Shown here: positions 57,307-64,000 of the stretch, piece by piece
Numbering within the stretch: the first letter of the stretch is position 1
Layout: each line of letters opens with the position of its first letter
From: Gudongella sp046224405
GTDB taxonomy: Bacteria; Bacillota; Clostridia; Tissierellales; Tissierellaceae
Assembly: GCF_046224405.1 (NCBI RefSeq)
Contig: NZ_JBJXRK010000004.1
Span: 119,610-183,609, forward strand
DNA length: 64,000 nucleotides
Reading direction: 5' to 3'
Made by a program: the position numbers and the translations under genes
The notes under the pieces: model-generated
The model's input: only the letters and a program-made list of their open reading frames with translations
Database searches by the model: none
What the model was told of the DNA's origin: nothing

Positions 57307-58425
57307 TCACCGATCAATGTTCACCTTCATTTCCAGTATATCCACGATCTTCTCAGAGGCCGTTCCATCTCCATAGGGATTGACCGCCTTTGCCATCCTG
57401 TTGTACTCATCCTCGTCTTCAAGGAGCCTCACAAGATTCTCAAATACACTCTTATAGCTTGTTCCCACAAGCTTTGCCGTTCCTGATTCAACCCCTTCAG
57501 GTCTTTCAGTTTCCTCCCTGATCACAAGGACAGGCTTGCCCAGTGAGGGGGCTTCCTCCTGAAGTCCTCCAGAATCTGTCACAACAAGGGAAACCCTTGC
57601 CATGAGGTTGGTGAATGGACCGTAGTCAAGGGGCTCCGTCAGGGAAACCTTGGGGTTATCTCCCAGTATTCTGTCGGCAATTTCCCTTACCTTGGGATTA
57701 AGGTGAACAGGAAACACCACATGGACATCATCAAACCTTTGGATTGCATCCCTTACTGCAGTGAATATGTTCTCCATTGGTTCTCCCAGGTTTTCTCTTC
57801 TGTGACTGGTCATAAGTATGACTCTTCTGTTCTTGAAATCTATTTTGTTAAGTCTCTCATCCTCAAATTTGTAGTCATCTTTGACCGCATACTTCAATGC
57901 GTCGATGACAGTATTTCCCGTGATAAATATCTTTTCATCAGGATAATCCTCCCTTAGAAGATTTTCCCGGTTCTTCTCAGTAGGTGCAAAATGAAAGTCA
58001 GCCATGACCCCTGTAAGCTTTCTATTGGCTTCTTCAGGATACGGTGAATAGAGGTTGCCGCTTCGAAGACCTGCCTCCACATGCCCAATTTTCACCTTCT
58101 GATAAAAGGCTGCCAGGGCACCTGCAAATACCGTTGTGGTATCTCCCTGGACAAGGAGCACATCCGGCTTCTCCTTTTTTATTACATCCTCCAGGCCCTT
58201 CAGGGCGTTGGTTGTAATATCAGTTAGGGTCTGTCCAGGTTTAAATATATTAAGATCGTAATGTGGCTTAATCCCGAACAGGTCTATTACCTGGTCAAGC
58301 ATTTCCCTGTGCTGGGCGGTTATGCAGATTACCTGCTCCACACCGTCTCTCTTTTCAAGTGCCTTTATTACAGGAGCCATCTTGACACCCTCAGGTCTTG
58401 TACCAAATACAGTCATTACCTTCAT
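57307..58425 (-). CDS. wecB: UDP-N-acetylglucosamine 2-epimerase (non-hydrolysing)
   Basis: It interconverts UDP-GlcNAc and UDP-ManNAc for wall teichoic acid or other surface polymers. The 372 residues carry FGTRPEGVKMAPVI, GHVEAGLRSGN and VTDSGGLQEEAPSLGKPVLV. ATG follows AAAGGAGGAG. It begins five bases after the tagO stop, so the two form one transcript for linkage-unit synthesis. Confidence 0.95.
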   Translation of the reverse strand: MKVMTVFGTRPEGVKMAPVIKALEKRDGVEQVICITAQHREMLDQVIDLFGIKPHYDLNIFKPGQTLTDITTNALKGLEDVIKKEKPDVLLVQGDTTTVFAGALAAFYQKVKIGHVEAGLRSGNLYSPYPEEANRKLTGVMADFHFAPTEKNRENLLREDYPDEKIFITGNTVIDALKYAVKDDYKFEDERLNKIDFKNRRVILMTSHRRENLGEPMENIFTAVRDAIQRFDDVHVVFPVHLNPKVREIADRILGDNPKVSLTEPLDYGPFTNLMARVSLVVTDSGGLQEEAPSLGKPVLVIREETERPEGVESGTAKLVGTSYKSVFENLVRLLEDEDEYNRMAKAVNPYGDGTASEKIVDILEMKVNIDR

Positions 58426-58429
58426 CTAT

Positions 58430-59470
58430 CTACTCCTCCTTTGACTTTGCCTTGGAAGTGAACAACCCAAGCTTTATTGCAAATATTACCGCCACCACAA
58501 ACATCACCGCAGACATATAAACGGCTTGTCTGCTGTTTGCTTTGGAAACAAGCACTGCAAAAAGTCCGAACACCCCTGATATTCCGTATAGGATCAAAAC
58601 TGTCTTTTTCTGTGAAAATCCTCTTTCGAGAAGTCTGTGATGCAAATGGCTCTTATCGGCCGCCATGATTGACTGACCACTCAGGAGCCTTCTGAAGATG
58701 GCGAATGTGGTATCGAAAATTGGAACTCCCAAAATGATTATCGGAACAAGCATCGCTATTGTTGCAACGCTTTTCATGACACCCTCTATGGATATTACGG
58801 CCAGCATAAATCCAAGGAAAAGCGCTCCGGTATCCCCCATGAATATCTTTGCTGGGTTGAAGTTAAAGGGTAGAAATCCCATACATGCGCCTGCCACCAG
58901 GGCTGCCAATATCGCTATTTGATCCATCTCAAGCTTTAGTGCTACAAATGTGAAGGAAAGGGCCGATATCAGTGCAACACCACCTGCAAGACCATCCAGA
59001 CCGTCTATGAGGTTAAGGGTATTTGTGATTCCCACTATCCAAAACAAGGTTATGGGTATGGCAATCCAGCTTAAATAGAGGATTGGATTCCCATCAGCAA
59101 AAGGGTTTGTTACAAAGTCAACCTGCACTCCCCCCCAAATGACAATTGCTGCTGCCAGCAGCTGATAGAAAAGCTTCTCCTTTGGAGTTGTTCCGCTAAT
59201 ATCATCCTTAATTCCTGAAATCAGAATTATGGTTGCCCCAACAAAAATTGAAATGAAATCTCTGGTCTTAGGCAAAAATACAAACATCCCCACAGCTATT
59301 GCAAGGTACATGGCTACCCCACCTATCAAGGGCATAGGGTTCTTATGTATTCTTCTATCATCCTTGGGAATATCCATTGCGCCAATTTTAGGGGCTATTC
59401 TTATTACAAAGGGTGTGGCCGCAAATGCTATAACAGCTGCGACCACAAAGGGTATCCATATTGTCTCCAT
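58430..59470 (-). CDS. tagO: Undecaprenyl-phosphate GlcNAc-1-phosphate transferase (TagO/WecA type)
   Basis: The integral membrane enzyme starts teichoic acid or capsule linkage units by moving GlcNAc-1-P onto undecaprenyl phosphate. The 346 residues have about ten membrane segments. Cytoplasmic motifs include DDRRIHKNPMPLIGG, NLIDGLDGLAGG, the metal-binding FMGDTGALFLGF and SHLHHRLLERG. ATG follows GGAGAATTAAACC. First of the tagO-wecB pair. Confidence 0.94.
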   Translation of the reverse strand: METIWIPFVVAAVIAFAATPFVIRIAPKIGAMDIPKDDRRIHKNPMPLIGGVAMYLAIAVGMFVFLPKTRDFISIFVGATIILISGIKDDISGTTPKEKLFYQLLAAAIVIWGGVQVDFVTNPFADGNPILYLSWIAIPITLFWIVGITNTLNLIDGLDGLAGGVALISALSFTFVALKLEMDQIAILAALVAGACMGFLPFNFNPAKIFMGDTGALFLGFMLAVISIEGVMKSVATIAMLVPIIILGVPIFDTTFAIFRRLLSGQSIMAADKSHLHHRLLERGFSQKKTVLILYGISGVFGLFAVLVSKANSRQAVYMSAVMFVVAVIFAIKLGLFTSKAKSKEE

Positions 59471-59577
59471 GGTTTAATTCTCCTAATCTTGTATTATCTA
59501 AATTCTATCTGACTGTTATATATAAGTCAAACAAATAAGGGTGACAATTGTATTACAAAAAAGCTTCAAAAATCAGT

Positions 59578-59601
59578 AAAGGGCAGCCTAAACTGCCCTT
59601 T
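59578..59601 (-). terminator. upp terminator
   Basis: A 9-bp stem (AAAGGGCAG/CTGCCCTTT) with a 6-base loop, followed by ACTGATTTTTG on the minus strand. Confidence 0.8.
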
Positions 59602-59605
59602 CAAT

Positions 59606-60235
59606 CTACTTGGTGCCAAAAAGCCTGTCCCCGGCGTCTCCAAGACCAGGTACTATATATGCATGGTCGTTCAATTTTTCATCCAGTGATGCAAGATAGA
59701 TGTCAACATCCGGCGCAGATTCCTGAACCGCCTTGACTCCCTCTGGTGCGGCTATGAGACACACCAGCCTGATGCTTTTTGCTCCACTTTTCCTTAGAAA
59801 TTGAATAGCGGAAATTGCTGATACTCCTGTTGCAAGCATTGGGTCCAACAGGATAAGGTCTCTTTCAGCAACGTCCTGTGGCAGCTTGCAGTAGTACTCC
59901 ACTGCCTGCAATGTTTCAGGATCCCTGTAAAGACCAATATGTCCAACCTTTGCAGCGGGAATAAGGCTCAGCATTCCATCAACCATTCCCAGACCTGCCC
60001 TAAGGATTGGAACAAGTCCAACCTTCTTTCCTGAAATCACTGGTGACATCATCTTGGTGATAGGTGTCTCTATTTCTATGTCCTGCAGGGGTAGGTCCCT
60101 GGTAACCTCGTATGCCATAAGGGTTGAAATTTCAGTTACCAGTTCTCTGAACTCCTTTGACCCTGTATTCTTGTCTCTTAACATTGTCAGTTTATGCTTT
60201 ATCAATGGGTGATCCATAATCACAACTTTCGACAT
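59606..60235 (-). CDS. upp: Uracil phosphoribosyltransferase
   Basis: Upp salvages uracil to UMP using PRPP. The 209 residues have the PRPP-binding loop LLDPMLATGVSAISAI near residue 130, and VPILRAGLGMVDGM. ATG follows GGGAGAG. It begins 42 bp after rpiB and is likely the last gene of a tsaC-ptp-rpiB-upp run. Confidence 0.97.
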   Translation of the reverse strand: MSKVVIMDHPLIKHKLTMLRDKNTGSKEFRELVTEISTLMAYEVTRDLPLQDIEIETPITKMMSPVISGKKVGLVPILRAGLGMVDGMLSLIPAAKVGHIGLYRDPETLQAVEYYCKLPQDVAERDLILLDPMLATGVSAISAIQFLRKSGAKSIRLVCLIAAPEGVKAVQESAPDVDIYLASLDEKLNDHAYIVPGLGDAGDRLFGTK

Positions 60236-60277
60236 AACATCTCTCCCTTCATTTTCATCCTAATAATTATACCACAA

Positions 60278-60715
60278 TCACTCTTCGATTTCAGCAATTT
60301 TATTGACTCTTCTTTCGTGTCTTCCACCCTGGAATTCACTCTTCAGAAAGGTTCCGAGTATTTCCTTGGCAAGGTCAACTCCCAGCACCCTTCCGCCCAT
60401 GGCGATCACATTGGCGTTGTTGTGTTCCCTGCTCATCCTTGCCGAATACACATCTCCACAAAGGGCAGCCCGAACACCCTTGACCTTGTTTGCAGATATG
60501 GATATTCCTATTCCAGTGCCACAGATGACAACTCCTCTATCAATTTCACCAGAGACGACTGCCTCTCCAACCACCCTCCCGTAGTCCGGGTAGTCAACGG
60601 ATTCCTTGCTGTGTGTACCGAAGTCCTTGACCTGGTGGCCGCTTTCCTCCAGAAACTTCTTCATTTCCTCCTTAAGCTCAAAGCCTCCATGGTCGCTTCC
60701 AATTCCAATTATCAT
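60278..60715 (-). CDS. rpiB: Ribose-5-phosphate isomerase B
   Basis: RpiB interconverts ribose-5-P and ribulose-5-P. The 145 residues start MIIGIGSDHGGFELKEEMKKFL and have the catalytic Cys in VVICGTGIGISISANKVKG, with AALCGDVYSARMSREHNNANV. ATG follows GGAGGGCACAAGGAT. It follows the low-Mr phosphatase gene in the usual Firmicute order. Confidence 0.96.
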   Translation of the reverse strand: MIIGIGSDHGGFELKEEMKKFLEESGHQVKDFGTHSKESVDYPDYGRVVGEAVVSGEIDRGVVICGTGIGISISANKVKGVRAALCGDVYSARMSREHNNANVIAMGGRVLGVDLAKEILGTFLKSEFQGGRHERRVNKIAEIEE

Positions 60716-60729
60716 ATCCTTGTGCCCTC

Positions 60730-61173
60730 CTATAGATCTATTTTATCCAAAAGTTTTTCAATTGCATCCTCAAGCTGTCTTCTCACTATTTCATAAACCT
60801 CCAATGGTCCTCCAAATGGATCCTCCACGTCAATATCGCTTCCAGTGGCAAACTCGTATAGAAGAAAGATCTTATCCACCATGTTGGGGTATCTTGTAAG
60901 GAGATTCCTTTTATGGGCACCTGTCATTACCAGGATCAAGTCCGCCCATTCCATGATTTCATCCTGTAGAAATCTGGATCTGTGGTCTGCAAGTCCACCC
61001 CTGTCCTTCATGGATACCCTCGCCCCTTTGCTGGCCCGTTCTCCATCAACTGCAAAGATACCAGCGGAGGCCACTTCAATTTTTCTGTTTCTCTTATTCG
61101 CTTCATCCCTCAAGATTTCTTCTGCCATGGGACTTCTGCAGGTATTTCCAGTGCATACAAACAATATCTTCAT
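60730..61173 (-). CDS. Low-molecular-weight protein tyrosine phosphatase family protein (YwlE-like)
   Basis: The 147 residues carry the P-loop FVCTGNTCRSPMAEEIL at the N-terminus and the acid Asp in DVEDPFGG near residue 118. Firmicute members at this locus (YwlE) dephosphorylate protein phospho-arginine; a Thr after Asn in the P-loop (CTGNTCRS) is the residue tied to arginine specificity, and it is present. The ATG follows AGGAGGAGCC. It lies eight bases after the tsaC stop and directly before rpiB. Confidence 0.93.
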   Translation of the reverse strand: MKILFVCTGNTCRSPMAEEILRDEANKRNRKIEVASAGIFAVDGERASKGARVSMKDRGGLADHRSRFLQDEIMEWADLILVMTGAHKRNLLTRYPNMVDKIFLLYEFATGSDIDVEDPFGGPLEVYEIVRRQLEDAIEKLLDKIDL

Positions 61174-61181
61174 GGCTCCTC

Positions 61182-62228
61182 CTACAAATTAATCCTGTTT
61201 CCTCCAGCTGCTTTAAGCAGCCGATTCATAATAGCCATTCCTATCTGATCCTCTTCCACCGATTCGCACAGGATAATATCGATTTCCAGCTCATCCAGTC
61301 TCCTGATTGCATGGAACAGCCCATGGGCAATGGTCCTTTTATCCCTCACGGATCCCATAACGACGACATTTTCACCAGGGTACCTGTTCCTGTTCTCTTC
61401 AGTTACCAATAGTCCAACCCTTTTTCCTTGGGCTCCTTCCCTACGGGCTCTCTCCATAATTGCAGCGACCACCCTTTCCTTGTCTCCTGAAAAAAGTATC
61501 ATCTCTGCCTTTGGAGCATAATGCCTGTATTTTTGACCTGGAGATTTTGGAGTAAACTCCTTCCTATCCCCCAGGCCCGGATCAATTACAACCTCTGGCA
61601 ACAGGTCTCTAAGATCCTCAAGGGTCACCCCTCCAGGTCTAAGTACCATTGGCACTTTTTCAGTAAGGTCAAGGACAGTGGATTCAAGACCAACTCCGGT
61701 TTCTCCCCCATCTATTATCATCGCTATCTTACCCTTCATGTCCTGGACCACATGGGAAGCCCTTGTTGGACTTGGTCTTCCTGAGATATTTGCCGACGGA
61801 GCAGCTATTGGGGTTCCTGCCCTTTTTATCAGCTCCAGTGCAATCGGGTGGCTTGGCATTCTTATGGCCACGGTCTGGAGTCCAGCAGTGATAATATCTG
61901 GAACAAGGTCAGATTTTCTGAAAAGCATTGTCAATGGTCCTGGCCAGAACCTTTCCATGCATTTATATGCGTCCTTGGGAATATCACGGACAAGCCTTTT
62001 AAGCATCTGGATCGAATCCACATGCAGAATCAAGGGATTATCCTGAGGTCTTCCCTTGGCCTTGAATATTTTTCTTACTGCAGATTCTGATAATCCATCC
62101 GCTCCCAACCCATATACTGTCTCAGTTGGAAAAGCCACAACCTCCCCGCCCTTAATAAGGGCTGCCGCCCTTTCCATTTCATGGATTTGCTCCTCCAGAT
62201 CATATATTTTCAACAGCTCTGTCTCCAT
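61182..62228 (-). CDS. tsaC: Threonylcarbamoyl-AMP synthase (TsaC/Sua5, YwlC)
   Basis: It makes threonylcarbamoyl-AMP from Thr, bicarbonate and ATP, the first step of t6A. At 348 aa it is the long Sua5 form: the YrdC domain (GGEVVAFPTETVYGLGADGL, SANISGRPSPT) occupies about residues 20-215 and the C-terminal Sua5 domain the rest. ATG follows GAGGTTGAAT. It completes the t6A set with tsaE-tsaB-tsaD, 40 kb away. It follows prfA without a prmC gene between, which is unusual. Confidence 0.95.
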   Translation of the reverse strand: METELLKIYDLEEQIHEMERAAALIKGGEVVAFPTETVYGLGADGLSESAVRKIFKAKGRPQDNPLILHVDSIQMLKRLVRDIPKDAYKCMERFWPGPLTMLFRKSDLVPDIITAGLQTVAIRMPSHPIALELIKRAGTPIAAPSANISGRPSPTRASHVVQDMKGKIAMIIDGGETGVGLESTVLDLTEKVPMVLRPGGVTLEDLRDLLPEVVIDPGLGDRKEFTPKSPGQKYRHYAPKAEMILFSGDKERVVAAIMERARREGAQGKRVGLLVTEENRNRYPGENVVVMGSVRDKRTIAHGLFHAIRRLDELEIDIILCESVEEDQIGMAIMNRLLKAAGGNRINL

Positions 62229-62264
62229 TATTCAACCTCGTTTCCACAATATTTAAATATAGAA

Positions 62265-62284
62265 AAAGAGGGTTTCCCCTCTTT
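62265..62284 (-). terminator. prfA terminator
   Basis: An 8-bp stem (AAAGAGGG/CCCTCTTT) with a 4-base loop overlaps the prfA stop codon and is followed by TTCTATATTT on the minus strand. Confidence 0.8.
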
Positions 62285-63353
62285 AGCTGATTTCCTGCAT
62301 TCTTTCCGCCTGGTCGGATGTTATCAATGCATCAATCATCTCGTCCAGGTCTCCATCCACAAAGTTATTCAGCTTGTACAGGGTCAGATTTATTCTGTGG
62401 TCACTTACTCTTCCCTGAGGGAAGTTGTAGGTCCTGATACGCTCAGACCTGTCTCCGGTTCCCACCTGACCCTTCTTCATCTGAGCCAGTTCCTCATTCT
62501 GCTCCATAAGCTTCAGCTCATACAGCTTTGACTTAAGAATCTTCAGGGCCTTGTCCTTGTTTTTCAGCTGACTTTTCTCATCCTGACAGGAAACAACTAT
62601 CCCCGTTGGTATGTGAGTCATCCTAACAGCGGAATCTGTTGTATTTACAGACTGTCCACCATTTCCTGAAGAACGGAAAACATCAACCCTAAGGTCTGCC
62701 TGATTAACTTCGATATCAATGTCCTCAGCCTCTGGAAGCACAGCTACAGTAACTGTGGATGTGTGAATCCTTCCACTTGACTCGGTTTCTGGAACCCTTT
62801 GTACCCTGTGGACTCCTGACTCGTACTTAAGTCTAGAGTAGGCTCCCTTACCCTTTATCATAAAGATTACTTCCTTGTAGCCGCCGATGCCGATTTCATT
62901 GGTGTTCATGATTTCAACCTTCCAGTTGTTTCTCTCTGCATATCTCAAATACATCCTAAAGAGAACTCCTGCAAAAAGGGCAGCTTCGTCACCGCCTGCT
63001 CCACCTCTGATTTCAACAATTACATTCTTATGGTCATTGGGGTCCTTAGGGATAAGAAGAACCCGGATTTCCTCCTGGATGGCTTCAAGGCTCTCTTCAA
63101 GCTCGTAAACCTCTTCCTTGACCATGTCCCTCATTTCAGCCTCAAGCTTTTCATGGAGCATTTCCTTTGCATCCTCAAGCTCCTGCTTTGTCTTGGTGTA
63201 CTCCCTGTACTTGTTAACAATGGGCTCAATATCAGATTGCTCCTTCATTACCCTTTGCCATTCCTCCCTGTCGTTGTTGATCAGGTCAGGGTCCATGGTC
63301 TTTTGAACCAACTCCTTGTATTTATCCTCTAAAAAATTCAGTTTATCAAACAC
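62283..63353 (-). CDS. prfA: Peptide chain release factor 1
   Basis: RF1 releases peptides at UAA and UAG. The 356 residues include the PETESSGRIHTSTVTVAV segment with its PxT-type recognition tripeptide region (RVPETESSG), and the GGQ motif in RSSGNGGQSVNTTDSA. The start is GTG at 63353, with GAGAGG upstream. It differs from prfB in having PET rather than SPF. No prmC methyltransferase gene follows, so GGQ methylation must be encoded elsewhere if it occurs. Confidence 0.97.
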   Translation of the reverse strand: MFDKLNFLEDKYKELVQKTMDPDLINNDREEWQRVMKEQSDIEPIVNKYREYTKTKQELEDAKEMLHEKLEAEMRDMVKEEVYELEESLEAIQEEIRVLLIPKDPNDHKNVIVEIRGGAGGDEAALFAGVLFRMYLRYAERNNWKVEIMNTNEIGIGGYKEVIFMIKGKGAYSRLKYESGVHRVQRVPETESSGRIHTSTVTVAVLPEAEDIDIEVNQADLRVDVFRSSGNGGQSVNTTDSAVRMTHIPTGIVVSCQDEKSQLKNKDKALKILKSKLYELKLMEQNEELAQMKKGQVGTGDRSERIRTYNFPQGRVSDHRINLTLYKLNNFVDGDLDEMIDALITSDQAERMQEIS

Positions 63354-63442
63354 AATAAAAACCTCTCTTCATTTTATTCATTCACATATTTATCCACAGT
63401 ATTATTATATAATTAATCTATCCATAATACAAGTCAGTACAG

Positions 63443-63994
63443 CTAGCGCTCCCTTTCCTCCTGGAATGGCCAGTATAACTTGTGATAGATAACCGAGGAA
63501 ACTGCCCCCACAATAACTATCCAGATTGGATTGATCCCTGTAAACACAACAAGACCCACCGTTGCTATGGATGCAAAAAGCTTGATGTAGGTTTTCCTTG
63601 AATTCTTCCACATCTGATAGACTGCAGAAAGGATCAGTGCCACTATAGCAGGCCTTATTCCCATAAATATGCTGTCTACAAATTCGTTGTTCTTGAACCT
63701 GAAGAAGTACATGGCAATTAGAAGTATGATTATAAAGGATGGAAGAACAGATCCAAGGGTCGAGGCAACGGCTCCCTTAAGCCCTTTGATCCTGTATCCC
63801 ACATAAACGCTTGTATTGAGGGCCACTGACCCTGGAGAGGCCTGAGCAAGAGCTATGGCATCCATAAACTCCTCTTCGCTTATAAGCTTCTTTATGTCCA
63901 CAAGCTCCTTCTGGATGATCGGAAGCATTGCATAGCCTCCGCCAAATGTGAAGGCACCTATCTTGAAAAATGTCGTAAAAAGACTGAAAAACAT
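63443..63994 (-). CDS. Chromate transporter (ChrA) family half-protein, 5' end at the window edge
   Basis: The 183 residues form about five to six membrane segments and start FFSLFTTFFKIGAFTFGGGYAM, the FGGG motif of the CHR family, with LAQASPGSVALNTSVYVGYR. Short one-domain CHR proteins usually act in pairs; a partner gene may lie beyond the window. The ATG at 63994 has GAAGG only one base away, and the frame stays open to base 64000, so the true start may be upstream. Whether it moves chromate is unknown. Confidence 0.85.
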   Translation of the reverse strand: MFFSLFTTFFKIGAFTFGGGYAMLPIIQKELVDIKKLISEEEFMDAIALAQASPGSVALNTSVYVGYRIKGLKGAVASTLGSVLPSFIIILLIAMYFFRFKNNEFVDSIFMGIRPAIVALILSAVYQMWKNSRKTYIKLFASIATVGLVVFTGINPIWIVIVGAVSSVIYHKLYWPFQEERER

Positions 63995-64000
63995 ACCTTC

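Noticed and set aside
63390..63398. Perfect TTATCCACA upstream of prfA
   Set aside because: It is a single box with no neighbours; one 9-mer is expected by chance at this scale.

Overview
The window looks like chromosomal core sequence from a low-to-mid-GC anaerobic Firmicute (Clostridia or Tissierellia grade). The reasons are strong AGGAGG ribosome-binding sites, consensus sigma-A promoters, a CIRCE-controlled groES/groEL, rex, S-box (SAM), RFN (FMN) and GEMM-I (c-di-GMP) riboswitches, a long-form hpf, and a SipW/TasA-type matrix locus. Peptidases, glutamate dehydrogenase and Rex suggest an amino-acid-fermenting lifestyle; the species cannot be named from this sequence alone. Most genes are on the minus strand.

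Layout. 0-6.8 kb: guaB; an NrfA-type pentahaem nitrite reductase lipoprotein with no NrfH next to it; an M20 amidohydrolase; an arsR-arsC-CobW-GTPase operon with a nearby thioredoxin-like gene but no efflux pump. 7-16.3 kb: groEL/groES separated by a repeat, a DUF554 membrane protein, a two-gene lipoprotein operon, an OGG-type glycosylase, glutamate dehydrogenase and rex. 16.4-24.5 kb: an ABC-F ATPase, the t6A operon tsaE-tsaB-rimI-tsaD, a coiled-coil protein, FMN-riboswitch-controlled ribU, and an intact IS481-type element. 24.9-32.7 kb: a NAD-kinase-like protein, tex, prfB with its programmed frameshift, secA and hpf. 33-44.6 kb: a FUSC-type membrane protein, two peptidases, an unknown 582-aa protein, a YihY protein, comF, recD2 and SAM-riboswitch-controlled metK. 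45 kb: tRNA-Pro and a SixA-like protein. 45.9-54.5 kb: the surface/matrix locus. 54.5-64 kb: mreB/mbl, murA, wecB, tagO, upp, rpiB, a low-Mr phosphatase, tsaC, prfA and a chromate-transporter-like protein.

The most interesting region is 45.9-54.5 kb. It encodes a SipW-type signal peptidase, two SipW-type TasA/CalY-like substrates, an LPxTG-anchored protein and a very acidic DUF11-like protein. A c-di-GMP-I riboswitch lies inside this operon. Next to it is a BTAD/SARP-family regulator whose C-terminus looks like a degenerate GGDEF domain, and a divergent phosphodiester-glycosidase exoprotein. Both promoter regions flanking the regulator carry heptamers repeated at exactly 11 bp, placed 21-23 bp upstream of a -10 box and lacking a good -35. 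This matches the arrangement used by SARP activators. I infer a matrix regulon controlled both by this regulator and by c-di-GMP.

Other structure not explained by genes includes two clusters of co-oriented DnaA boxes (18.33-18.41 kb and 32.84-32.94 kb), a dispersed intergenic repeat family (also sitting between groES and groEL), and palindromes overlapping the rex, gdh and ars promoters.
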